DNA of 8,007 nucleotides, taken from assembly GCA_011620825.1 (NCBI GenBank), contig WOYN01000005.1, positions 1 to 8,007 on the forward strand. The letters are read 5' to 3'. Source of the DNA: Candidatus Methanomethylophilaceae archaeon. GTDB lineage: Archaea > Thermoplasmatota > Thermoplasmata > Methanomassiliicoccales > Methanomethylophilaceae. How positions within the stretch are numbered: the first letter of the stretch is position 1; the number at the start of each line of letters is the position of its first letter. Made by a program: the position numbers and the translations under genes. A model generated the notes under the pieces. The model did not search any database. It saw nothing but the letters and a program-made list of their open reading frames with translations, and was not told the DNA's origin. Positions 1 through 6,636 of this stretch are shown here, in pieces.

Positions 1-924
1 GCGCACAATCGCATCATCAATGATGCCAGCCCTGGCCATGTTCACGCCCATATCCGTAGGCGACTTGTATGGCGATTCGCCATGGATGCCTTCGAATATG
101 GCCTTCAGAACAGGGAATATCTCTATGTCGCGGTTGTAGTTCACAGCCGTCTTACCATAGGTTTCGAGATGGAACGGATCGATCATGTTCACATCGTCCA
201 GGTCCGCGGTGGCCGCCTCGTAGGCGATGTTGATGGGATGCTTAAGGGGCAGGTTCCATATCGGGAACGTCTCGAACTTTGCGTAACCGGAGTGCACGCC
301 TCTCTTGTTGTCGTGGTACAGCTGTGACAGGCAGACGGCCATCTTGCCGCTGCCGGGACCGGGCGCCGTGACGACCACCAGTGACCTCGTGGTCTCCACA
401 TAGTCGTTCTTCCCGTAGCCTTCTTCGCTTACCACCAGATCGATGTCGGACGGATATCCGTCGATCAGATAATGCTTGTAGACGCGTATGTTCAGCGACC
501 CGAGCCTGTTGCAGAAAGCGACCGCAGACTTCTGATTGCTGTAGTGCGTCACGACGACACAGCTAACATACAGGCCGCGGTCGCGGAACGAGTCGATGAG
601 CCGCAGGACCTCCAGGTCGTAAGTTATGCCTATGTCGCTCCTGAGCTTGTTCTTCTCTATGTCACAGGCGCTTATGGCGATGACGATCTCGGCGACGTCC
701 TTGATGCTGACCAGCATATTCACTTTGCTGTCCGGGAGGAAGCCCGGAAGGACACGAGAGGCGTGGAAGTCGTCGAAAAGCTTTCCGCCGAACTCCAAAT
801 AAAGTTTCCCGCCGAATTTGGAGATACGCTCCTTGATCCGTGCAGACTGGAGGTCCAGATACTTCTGATTGTCAAAACCTGTCTTGGAAGATTTGGATAC
901 AGCCGCCGTCCTATTATCCTGCAT
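1..924 (-). CDS. UPF0371/DUF1846 family protein, C-terminus cut by the window edge
   Basis: The gene opens with ATG at 922-924 and stays open to base 1, giving 308 residues; the family is usually about 500, so the C-terminal part lies outside. An in-frame TGA two codons upstream fixes this as the earliest possible start. Recognisable family stretches are [20 protein letters not shown] (about 41-60), [16 protein letters not shown] (88-103), a glycine-rich APGPGSGKM loop (187-195), [18 protein letters not shown] (213-230) and [11 protein letters not shown] (244-254). The family is conserved and cytosolic, with no settled biochemical role that I can state; the APGPGSGK loop resembles a nucleotide-binding turn, which is inference. 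The first 14 residues are poorly conserved-looking, so a slightly later start is possible. No SD precedes the ATG. The gene is divergent from the carbon-nitrogen hydrolase. Confidence 0.93.
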   Translation of the reverse strand, partial: MQDNRTAAVSKSSKTGFDNQKYLDLQSARIKERISKFGGKLYLEFGGKLFDDFHASRVLPGFLPDSKVNMLVSIKDVAEIVIAISACDIEKNKLRSDIGITYDLEVLRLIDSFRDRGLYVSCVVVTHYSNQKSAVAFCNRLGSLNIRVYKHYLIDGYPSDIDLVVSEEGYGKNDYVETTRSLVVVTAPGPGSGKMAVCLSQLYHDNKRGVHSGYAKFETFPIWNLPLKHPINIAYEAATADLDDVNMIDPFHLETYGKTAVNYNRDIEIFPVLKAIFEGIHGESPYKSPTDMGVNMARAGIIDDAIVR

Positions 925-1000
925 ATCTCATGAACACGTACAATGCTATTAAACATATCGGACAGGGGGTTTTTATCGTACAACAGGCATCCCGCACCAC
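925..1000. promoter_or_regulatory. Divergent promoter region with two TATA-like boxes for leaderless transcripts
   Basis: These 76 bases separate two divergent starts. On the plus strand GTTTTTATCG (969-978) lies 23-32 bases before the GTG at 1001. On the minus strand GTTTAATAGC (RC of 946-955) lies 22-31 bases before the ATG at 924. Neither start has an SD match. Archaeal TATA boxes sit about 25-30 bases upstream of the transcription start, so both transcripts would begin at or near the start codon. The boxes are assigned by eye, without a trained model. Confidence 0.5.
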
Positions 1001-1792
1001 GTGGAGCTCAACCTCAAAGTGTGCCAATACCGCCCTGTTCCCGCAGATCCCGAACGGAACTCGGAACGCATTGCCAAGGAGTTGGATTCCGAACACCCGG
1101 ACGTTCTGATTTTTCCGGAGATGTTCCTCACTGGATACGGAAAGGACTGTTCGTCCATGAACGAGCAGACGGAAATTGCAGTGAAACGTATCAAGAAGGC
1201 GTGCCGGGACACGGGAAAGGCCGCGGTCTTCGGAGGACCCTGCTACGAGGGCGGAAAGGTGTACAATTCTCTGTACTTTGTCACTCCCGACGATACCCGA
1301 ATATATAGAAAAATCCACCTGGCACGTTTCGGTATATACTCGGAGAGCGATTTTGCTTCCGGTGATTCCCCCGTTATCGGAGAGTTCCGCGGAGTGAAAT
1401 TCGGACTCTGCATATGTTACGATATATTCTTCCCGGAAGTCCTCAGGTCCTGCGCCCTGGCCGGATCTGTCGTTAACATATGTATCTCGGCTTCCGCATG
1501 GCAGTCAAAGCCTTTTCTTGAGACCATCCTTCCGGCAAGGGCACTGGAAAATGTCAGCTATACTGTTTTCGCGAACAACACCGGGAAGATGGCTGGCACT
1601 TTGATGTTCGGAAGATCCAGGATTTTGAGCCCGTTCGGAGACCTGATCTGCTCTGTAGACGAAGATGAAGGTTCCTGCGAAGCTGTGTTCAGCGATGTGG
1701 CTCTTTCTCAATTTCGAAACATAAGACATCATATTTCGGATGCACGCAAAGATGTCGCCTGGAATGATAACGAATCCTTAGAAAGATATTAA
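1001..1792 (+). CDS. Carbon-nitrogen hydrolase (nitrilase superfamily)
   Basis: This 263-residue protein starts with GTG and ends with TAA, close to the 260-280 residues usual for stand-alone amidase-type members. The catalytic triad of the superfamily is visible: Glu40 in LIFPEMFLTGYG, Lys104 in YRKIHL, and Cys139 in GLCICYDIFFPE, with a further conserved-type Glu at 115. The N-terminal LKVCQYRPVPADPERNSERI matches the usual first strand and helix. The family hydrolyses nitriles, amides, N-carbamoyl compounds or omega-amides in the cytosol; nothing here fixes the substrate, so I give no symbol. There is no in-frame ATG between the promoter and the GTG, and no SD, consistent with a leaderless mRNA. 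It is divergent from the UPF0371 gene, and a tRNA begins 26 bases after its stop. Confidence 0.92.
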   Translation: MELNLKVCQYRPVPADPERNSERIAKELDSEHPDVLIFPEMFLTGYGKDCSSMNEQTEIAVKRIKKACRDTGKAAVFGGPCYEGGKVYNSLYFVTPDDTRIYRKIHLARFGIYSESDFASGDSPVIGEFRGVKFGLCICYDIFFPEVLRSCALAGSVVNICISASAWQSKPFLETILPARALENVSYTVFANNTGKMAGTLMFGRSRILSPFGDLICSVDEDEGSCEAVFSDVALSQFRNIRHHISDARKDVAWNDNESLERY

Positions 1793-1818
1793 TGCAAGGA
1801 CAAAATGTTCTGTCGGTA

Positions 1819-1905
1819 GCCGAGATGGCCCAGCCCGGTAAGGCGCGAGCCTGGAAAGCTCGTGGCGATTTCGCCTCGGGAGTTCGAATCTCCCTCTCGG
1901 CGCCA
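1819..1905 (+). tRNA. tRNA-Ser(GGA), long variable arm, CCA encoded
   Basis: The 87 bases fold as a class II tRNA. The acceptor stem GCCGAGA pairs perfectly with TCTCGGC (1895-1901), with discriminator G1902 and encoded CCA at 1903-1905. The D stem is GCC/GGC with GG in the loop. The anticodon stem CGAGC/GCTCG encloses the loop CTGGAAA, giving anticodon GGA at 1853-1855, which reads UCC/UCU serine codons. The long variable arm (GGCG ATTT CGCC) is the serine identity feature, and the T arm is GGGAG-TTCGAAT-CTCCC. No intron interrupts it. A possible own TATA element, GATATTAAT (1784-1792), overlaps the end of the hydrolase gene about 27-35 bases upstream. Confidence 0.96.
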
Positions 1906-1921
1906 TTTTTACATTTGTTTT
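1906..1921 (+). terminator. T-run after the tRNA
   Basis: TTTTT follows the CCA directly (1906-1910), and TTTGTTTT comes a few bases later (1914-1921). There is no dedicated hairpin. This matches the U-tract terminators known in archaea. The rrf2 gene converges on this spot from the other strand. Confidence 0.5.
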
Positions 1922-1958
1922 CATCGGAGATCTTCCTTAAACCGAATGAAAATGCCGG

Positions 1959-2414
1959 TCACTCTTTCTCGGAACCGTCTATGGCGATAATGTTTTTCTC
2001 GGCCTCCCATCTGAGCAGGTCTGCTAACGTCACGTTGTCGACGACCGATGATATCGCATCGCTGACCTTTCTCCAGAGCCTGACGGTGGTGCAGGTATCG
2101 TATCTGTCGCAGAACTCTTCGCCGTCCTTGACGCACTGTACGACGGAGAGGTCCCCCTCCATGACCCTGAGTATCGAACCGACAGTATATTCTTCAGGCG
2201 ATTTTGCAAGAGAATACCCTCCCTGGGGCCCCCTCGTGCTCTTTACGAGCCCCGCACGGTTCAGTTCCGAGATTATCTGCTCCAGATATTTCGGGGAAAT
2301 ATCCTGCCTGTCGGCTATGTCTTTGATCTTGACCGTCTCGCCCCTGCTATACTTGGCAATGTCAAGCATAAGCCTCATTGCGTACCGTCCTTTTGTGGAA
2401 ATCTGCATGCCCAT
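1959..2414 (-). CDS. Rrf2/IscR-type transcriptional regulator with three cysteines
   Basis: This 151-residue protein has the Rrf2 layout. The N-terminal winged helix begins MQISTKGRYAMRLMLDIA, followed by IKDIADRQDISPKYLEQI (about 30-48, the recognition helix region) and the wing LVKSTRGPQGGYSLAKSP (56-73). A cysteine cluster at Cys94, Cys102 and Cys108 precedes a C-terminal dimerisation helix. In IscR and NsrR such cysteines bind an Fe-S cluster, which sets DNA binding. CymR-type Rrf2 members sense cysteine through CysK, and the neighbours here fit either job. The first ATG (2414) is preferred over Met3 because AGGAT lies six bases before it. The gene is last in the iscS-iscU-cysK-metY direction, 91 bases after metY, and may also have its own promoter. 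The stop is TGA. Its target sites are unproven. Confidence 0.93.
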   Translation of the reverse strand: MGMQISTKGRYAMRLMLDIAKYSRGETVKIKDIADRQDISPKYLEQIISELNRAGLVKSTRGPQGGYSLAKSPEEYTVGSILRVMEGDLSVVQCVKDGEEFCDRYDTCTTVRLWRKVSDAISSVVDNVTLADLLRWEAEKNIIAIDGSEKE

Positions 2415-2460
2415 GGTGTTATCCTGATATCCTTATTAATCCTACGGAAATTGCTGGAAA
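2415..2460 (-). promoter_or_regulatory. Leader of rrf2: SD and possible TATA element
   Basis: Read on the minus strand, this stretch has an AT-rich ATTAATAAGG (RC of 2431-2440) and then AGGAT (2425-2421) six bases before the ATG. TTTCCGTAGGA (RC of 2439-2449) lies just upstream and contains an imperfect TCC/GGA dyad. It could be a promoter for rrf2 separate from the operon, or an autoregulatory site. Both readings are inference from composition and position. Confidence 0.35.
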
Positions 2461-2476
2461 TGGTTTGAAGAAGTTT

Positions 2477-2498
2477 TCCCGGCGGAGGCTTGCCGGGA
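2477..2498 (-). other. Stem-loop between metY and rrf2
   Basis: TCCCGGC (2477-2483) and GCCGGGA (2492-2498) form a perfect 7-bp GC-rich stem with an 8-base loop, starting eight bases after the metY stop. On the minus strand it is followed by AAAACTTC rather than a T-run, so it is not a typical terminator. It could act as an mRNA-stabilising or processing hairpin, or reduce read-through into rrf2. Confidence 0.45.
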
Positions 2499-2505
2499 CC
2501 GGAGA

Positions 2506-3825
2506 TCAGATCTCGTCCAATGCCTGGGACAGGTCTGCCAATATGTCGTCGATGTGTTCCGTACCGATCGACAGGCGGACCGTGTTAGAGTGGATCCCCT
2601 GTTCCCTAAGCTCTTTTTCGCTGAGCTGCGAGTGTGTTGTGCTGGCGGGGTGTATCACCAGAGATTTTACGTCGGCGACGTTTGCCAGCAGAGAGAACAT
2701 ATACAGACTGTCGACGAACTTCCTGGCCTCCTCCTTCCCTCCCCTGATGTCAAAGGTGAATATCGACGCCCCGCCCTCCGGGAAGTACTTGTCGTAGAGC
2801 GCCCTGTCCGGGTGGTCGGGAAGGGAGGGGTGATTTACTTTCTCTACCTTAGGATGTCCACTGAGGAATTCCACGACCTTCTTGGTGTTCTCGGCATGAC
2901 GCTCGACCCTCAGCGAGAGGGTCTCGAGGCCCTGCAACAGTATGAAGGCCGTGAACGGCGAGATGGTCGCTCCCGTATCGCGGAGCAGGGTCGCCCTGAT
3001 CTTGGTCACAAAGGCCACAGGGCCCAATGCATCGGCGAAGCTTATGCCGTGATAGCTGGGGTCGGGTTCGGATATGTAAGGGAATTTTCCGCTTTCCTTC
3101 CAGTCGAATCTTCCCGCTTCGATTATGACTCCGCCGAGAACGGTACCGTGGCCGCAGATGAACTTAGTCGCACTTTCGACAACTATGTCGGCCCCGTGCT
3201 CGAGGGGCCTGAATAGATAAGGAGTTGCGAACGTATTGTCCACCACCAGCGGTATCTTGTGCCTGTGCGCGACCTCCGCGAGTTTCTCGATGTTCGGGAT
3301 CGACGCGTTCGGATTGCCGATGATCTCGACCAGGATCGCCTTAGTGTCCCCATCGATCGCCTTCTCGAATCCCTTTACGTCGTCGTAATCTACGAAAGTG
3401 GTGTCGATACCGTATCTTCTCAATGTGTGTTCCAGGAGGTTGTATGTTCCGCCGTATATCTGCTTCGACGATACGATGTTATCTCCGCCTCCCGCGAGAG
3501 TCTGGATCGTGTATGTTATTGCGGCTGCCCCGGTGGCCAACGCCAACGCGGCGGACCCGCCTTCAAGGGCCGCGATCCTGCTCTCGAACACGGATTGTGT
3601 GGGATTTGTGAGCCTCCCGTATATGTTGCCCGAATCCGAAAGATTGAATCTTGCCTCTGCGTGGTCGGTGTTTTTGAAAACATACGACGTGGTGAGATAT
3701 ATCGGAACTGCACGTGAATCTGTAGTTGGATCGGGCTGCTCCTGACCCACGTGGAGCTGCAACGTCTCAAATTTGTATCCGCCGCCGTTACCCGGCCCCT
3801 TTGGCACATTGTCTTTTTTTATCAT
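2506..3825 (-). CDS. metY: O-acetylhomoserine sulfhydrylase family (Cys/Met metabolism PLP enzyme)
   Basis: The enzyme belongs to the PLP-dependent Cys/Met metabolism family, large O-acetylhomoserine aminocarboxypropyltransferase type. It would join sulfide to O-acetylhomoserine to give homocysteine in the cytosol. With 439 residues it has the usual length (about 430). Counting from the chosen start, Arg71 lies in GNIYGRLTNPT, Tyr124 in SKQIYGGTYNLL, the PLP-ring Asp196 in VVDNTFATPY and the Schiff-base Lys221 in VESATKFICGHGT; the C-terminus has SLVIHPASTTHSQLS. An ATG seven codons further upstream (3846) has no SD, whereas the ATG at 3825 follows GAGAGGT at good spacing, so I chose 3825. 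The gene lies 51 bases after cysK. Related gamma-synthases share the fold, so exact acyl and sulfur donors are inferred. Stop TGA. Confidence 0.92.
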   Translation of the reverse strand: MIKKDNVPKGPGNGGGYKFETLQLHVGQEQPDPTTDSRAVPIYLTTSYVFKNTDHAEARFNLSDSGNIYGRLTNPTQSVFESRIAALEGGSAALALATGAAAITYTIQTLAGGGDNIVSSKQIYGGTYNLLEHTLRRYGIDTTFVDYDDVKGFEKAIDGDTKAILVEIIGNPNASIPNIEKLAEVAHRHKIPLVVDNTFATPYLFRPLEHGADIVVESATKFICGHGTVLGGVIIEAGRFDWKESGKFPYISEPDPSYHGISFADALGPVAFVTKIRATLLRDTGATISPFTAFILLQGLETLSLRVERHAENTKKVVEFLSGHPKVEKVNHPSLPDHPDRALYDKYFPEGGASIFTFDIRGGKEEARKFVDSLYMFSLLANVADVKSLVIHPASTTHSQLSEKELREQGIHSNTVRLSIGTEHIDDILADLSQALDEI

Positions 3826-3876
3826 TTTTATACCTCTCGTTTCCATTTTTTTAGTTGGATTTACGTATGCATGCTT

Positions 3877-4809
3877 TCAAAATGCGAACATGGGCGTAGA
3901 CAGGTATCTGTCCCCGCTGTCCGCCGATATCACCACTATGTTCTTTCCTTCGAATTCAGGTCTGGAGGCTACCTTGATCGCCGCCCATATCGCCGCGCCC
4001 GTGGATACCCCCACCAGTGCGCCCTCGACCCTGGCTATCTCCCTTCCGGTTACGAAGGCATCCTCGTCCGTGACGGCGATGATCTCATCGTAGATTCCCA
4101 CGTTCAGTACATCCGGGACGAAACCTGCTCCGATCCCCTGTATCCTGTGAACACCGCTGCGGCCCTCCGAAAGGACCGGGGAACCGGCCGGCTCCACCGC
4201 GATGACCTTGAGACCGGGGTTCTTGGTGCGAAGAAATTCTCCCGCACCGGTTATCGTGCCGCCGGTCCCTATCCCGGCGACCAGTACGTCGACGTCCCCT
4301 CCGGTGTCCTTCCATATCTCCGGGCCGGTGTTCCTGCGGTGTATCTCCGGGTTGACAAAATTCACGAACTGGCCTGGGATGACGCCTCCTTCGATCTCTT
4401 TCACAAGCTCGTCGGCCCTGGCTATTGCGCCTTTCATCCCCTTGCTGCCTTCTGTCAATACCAGTTCGGCACCGTACGCCTTGAGGATGTTCCGCCTTTC
4501 CGCGGACATCGTCTCGGGCATCGTCAGTATGACCCTGTAACCTTTTGCGGCTCCAACCATCGCAAGGCCTATTCCCGTGTTACCGGAGGTCGGCTCGATG
4601 ATAACGGACCCCTCTTTCAGGATACCTCTTTTCTCTGCCTCTTCGACCATGGCCAAAGATATCCTGTCCTTCACAGAGCCGGACGGATTGAACATCTCCA
4701 TTTTTACGATGAGCCTGCCTTTGGTTCCGTGTAGCTTCTCCATCCTGCCGAATCTGACCAGCGGGGTCCTTCCCACCAGTTCACCCATATTATTGTAAAT
4801 TTTTGTCAT
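3877..4809 (-). CDS. cysK: Cysteine synthase (O-acetylserine sulfhydrylase)
   Basis: This 310-residue protein has the standard CysK length. It is a fold-type II PLP enzyme making cysteine from O-acetylserine and sulfide. Visible motifs are NPSGSVKDRI with the Schiff-base Lys47, the substrate loop PTSGNTG (73-79), the phosphate-binding GIGTGGT (180-186), HRIQGIGAGFVP (221-232) and C-terminal SADSGDRYLST (295-305). The frame is open to 4962, but the extra 51 residues are basic, unlike the family and overlap iscU; the ATG at 4809 has AAGGA seven bases upstream and begins with the canonical MTKIYNNMGELVGRTPLV. It lies 65 bases after iscU, with repeats of possible regulatory meaning in that gap. 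No serine acetyltransferase is in view, so the acceptor could also be O-phosphoserine, as in some archaeal paralogues. Stop TGA. Confidence 0.94.
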   Translation of the reverse strand: MTKIYNNMGELVGRTPLVRFGRMEKLHGTKGRLIVKMEMFNPSGSVKDRISLAMVEEAEKRGILKEGSVIIEPTSGNTGIGLAMVGAAKGYRVILTMPETMSAERRNILKAYGAELVLTEGSKGMKGAIARADELVKEIEGGVIPGQFVNFVNPEIHRRNTGPEIWKDTGGDVDVLVAGIGTGGTITGAGEFLRTKNPGLKVIAVEPAGSPVLSEGRSGVHRIQGIGAGFVPDVLNVGIYDEIIAVTDEDAFVTGREIARVEGALVGVSTGAAIWAAIKVASRPEFEGKNIVVISADSGDRYLSTPMFAF

Positions 4810-4836
4810 TTTGTTGTCCTTCTTCGATCTGGAACA

Positions 4837-4863
4837 TTCAATATTTTGAAACAATATTTTGAT
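4837..4863 (-). promoter_or_regulatory. Tandem CAATATTTTG repeats upstream of cysK
   Basis: CAATATTTTGA occurs twice, at 4839-4849 and 4852-4862, with a 13-base period. The first copy lies in TTCAATATTTTGAA (4837-4850), which has 5-bp inverted arms. On the minus strand the copies read TCAAAATATTG and start about 30-45 bases before the cysK ATG. They could supply a TATA element for an internal promoter, an operator, or both. The same CAATnnnnTG pattern appears before iscS. Confidence 0.45.
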
Positions 4864-4874
4864 ATCTGGCTCTT

Positions 4875-5318
4875 TTATTCGGAGTCTTCGTGGTCGCCTA
4901 TGTCTGATTTGGGCTTTTTGAGCCCTTCTATCGCTACGCCGTTCTTCTCCGCGTAATCCCACAGAGCCGCATGGATCGCCTGCTCGGCAAGCAGCGAACA
5001 GTGCAGTTTGACCTGCGGCAGTCCGCCCAGGGCCTTGGTCACGGCCTTGTTAGTGATCTGAAGCGCCTCATCTATGGTCCTGCCCTTCACCATCTCGGTC
5101 GCCATGCTGCTGCTGGCCACCGCGGCCCCGCATCCGAAGGTCTTGAACTTGACGTCGCGGATAACATGATTTTCGTCGATGTCGAGAAATATTCTCATTA
5201 TATCTCCGCACTTGGCATTGCCAACGGTCCCTACGCCGCTGGCATTCTCGATCTCCCCTACGTTCCTCGGGTTTGTGAAGTGGTCCATCACTTCTTCGCT
5301 GTATACTCCGTCATACAT
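4875..5318 (-). CDS. iscU: IscU/NifU-type Fe-S cluster assembly scaffold
   Basis: The protein has 147 residues, slightly longer than bacterial IscU (about 128). It receives sulfur from IscS and iron to build a transient Fe-S cluster in the cytosol. The cluster ligands are all present: Cys37 and Asp39 in NAKCGD, Cys63 in KTFGCGAAVASSS, and His106-Cys107 in VKLHCSLLAEQAI. The chaperone-binding motif, LPPVK in E. coli, reads LPQVK here (100-104). About 20 extra residues at the C-terminus are charged and end acidic. Its ATG is four bases after the iscS stop, and its SD (AAGGAGGT) lies inside the last codons of iscS, so translation is probably coupled. Start MYDGVYSEEVMDHFTNPRNVG fits the family exactly. 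Stop TAA. Confidence 0.95.
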   Translation of the reverse strand: MYDGVYSEEVMDHFTNPRNVGEIENASGVGTVGNAKCGDIMRIFLDIDENHVIRDVKFKTFGCGAAVASSSMATEMVKGRTIDEALQITNKAVTKALGGLPQVKLHCSLLAEQAIHAALWDYAEKNGVAIEGLKKPKSDIGDHEDSE

Positions 5319-5322
5319 CTCG

Positions 5323-6519
5323 TCATACCTCCTTTTTGTTGATCCCGTTATTTATATGGTCTGCGTAGAGAGGAGACATCTCCCTGAGCCTGGCCACTGA
5401 TTCCTTGACCGCATCTACTGCCTCGTCGACCTCGCCCTCTGTCGTTTTGTAAGAGAGCGTGAACCTTACCGACCCGTGGGCCACTTCGTGTTTCAATCCT
5501 ATAGCCAGAAGCACGTGAGAGGGGTCCAGTGACCCGGACGCACATGCCGAACCGGTGGACACGAATATGCCCTTGTGGTTCAGAAGCATCAATAAGCTCT
5601 CACCCTCGATAAACCTGAAAGCTATGTTGACGTTGCCGGAAAGCCTCTCGAACCTGTGTCCGTTGAGCTTTGTGAAGGGCACCTCTGTAAGGAGACGATG
5701 TATCATATGGTCTCTGAGCTCGGTCTCTTTGACAATATCTCTACCCATGCCCCTCTTCGCTATCTCGGCCGCTTTCCCCATGCCGACTATTCCTGGGACG
5801 TTCTCGGTACCCGCGCGAATGCCTCTTTCCTGTGCACCCCCGTGCATCAGCGGCTCGAGCTTTACGCCGTCTCTGACGTAGAGCGCCCCGACCCCCTTAG
5901 GACCGTATACTTTATGACCGCTGGCACTCAGGAGATCTATGTTCTCTGCCTTTACGTCTATCGGCACATGGCCGAACGCCTGAACCGCGTCGGTATGGAA
6001 CAGGATCCCATGCTCCCTTGCAATCTTTCCTATCTCGCAGATAGGTTCGATTGTCCCTATCTCGTTGTTCGCATACATGATGGATATAAGTATCGTCTCC
6101 GGGCCGATGGCCTTCCTGACATCCTCGGGGTTCACCCTTCCGAACTCGTCGACATCCAGATATGTGATATCGAAACCGTTCTTTCCGAGGAAATCACACG
6201 TGTTCATTACCGCATGATGTTCGATCTTCGAAACTACGATATGATTCCCCTTGGAACGGTTGCCGAATGCAACCGACTTCAGTGCCCAGTTGTCGGACTC
6301 GGTCCCTCCGGCCGTGAAATACATCTCCTTCGGTTCGGCGTTGATCAGCTCTGCCACAGATGCTCTGGCATGTTCGCGCGCGTCCCTTGCATACTTGGCC
6401 AACCCGTGTATACTGGACGGATTTCCGTAATAATCCTTCAGATAAGGGAGCATCGCCTCCAGCACTTCCGGGTGCACCTCTGTCGTCGCCGCGTTGTCTA
6501 AGTAGATTTTTTTGCTCAT
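5323..6519 (-). CDS. iscS: Cysteine desulfurase (IscS/NifS, group I)
   Basis: This 398-residue PLP enzyme converts cysteine to alanine and passes the sulfur as a persulfide to IscU. Visible features are KKIYLDNAATTEVHPEV at the N-terminus, His101 in KIEHHAVMN, the PLP Asp177 in HTDAVQAFGH, the Schiff-base Lys203 in SASGHKVYGPKGVGAL, RAGTENVPGIVG (235-246) and the catalytic Cys326 in the mobile loop STGSACASGSLDPSH, typical of group I enzymes. The frame is open to an ATG at 6573, but that extension runs through the palindrome and predicted promoter, whereas the ATG at 6519 has GGAG eight bases upstream and gives the family's N-terminus. It is the first gene of the cluster. Many methanogens are reported to lack this enzyme, so lateral gain is plausible but unproven. 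Stop TGA. Confidence 0.95.
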   Translation of the reverse strand: MSKKIYLDNAATTEVHPEVLEAMLPYLKDYYGNPSSIHGLAKYARDAREHARASVAELINAEPKEMYFTAGGTESDNWALKSVAFGNRSKGNHIVVSKIEHHAVMNTCDFLGKNGFDITYLDVDEFGRVNPEDVRKAIGPETILISIMYANNEIGTIEPICEIGKIAREHGILFHTDAVQAFGHVPIDVKAENIDLLSASGHKVYGPKGVGALYVRDGVKLEPLMHGGAQERGIRAGTENVPGIVGMGKAAEIAKRGMGRDIVKETELRDHMIHRLLTEVPFTKLNGHRFERLSGNVNIAFRFIEGESLLMLLNHKGIFVSTGSACASGSLDPSHVLLAIGLKHEVAHGSVRFTLSYKTTEGEVDEAVDAVKESVARLREMSPLYADHINNGINKKEV

Positions 6520-6544
6520 ACCCTTGTCTCCGTTTACCGTTATT

Positions 6545-6590
6545 TCAATCGATTGAGTAGACATCGATTGCACTGTATATCAATCTATTG
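6545..6590 (-). promoter_or_regulatory. iscS operon promoter with palindromic candidate operator
   Basis: TCAATCGATTGA (6545-6556) is a perfect 12-bp palindrome. Partial copies follow at 6563-6570 (ATCGATTG) and 6581-6590 (CAATCTATTG). On the minus strand GATATACAG (RC of 6573-6581) is a plausible TATA element, which would place transcription start near 6550, on the palindrome, and leave a leader of about 30 bases with an SD. Sites over the start and next to the TATA box suit a repressor, and the Rrf2 protein is the obvious candidate. The pairing is inferred, not shown. Confidence 0.5.
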
Positions 6591-6636
6591 TTTTCCTATC
6601 GGTTTAATATGAATTTATCGCCGAAAATGCCCTGCA

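Noticed and set aside
472..933. Plus-strand open frame of 153 codons
   Set aside because: It is antisense to the UPF0371 gene, whose minus-strand reading matches family motifs throughout. The antisense product resembles nothing.
3751..4734. Plus-strand open frame of 327 codons
   Set aside because: It lies opposite cysK and the start of metY. Long antisense frames are common in GC-rich genes, and its translation has no recognisable domain.
4810..4962. Upstream extension of cysK by 51 residues
   Set aside because: The extension is rich in Arg and Lys, overlaps iscU, has no counterpart in the family, and the ATG at 4809 has its own SD.
5656..6501. Plus-strand open frame of 281 codons
   Set aside because: It is a shadow of iscS, which has all catalytic residues on the minus strand.
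6520..6573. Upstream extension of iscS by 18 residues
   Set aside because: It runs through the palindrome and predicted transcription start. The internal ATG has an SD and gives the canonical N-terminus.
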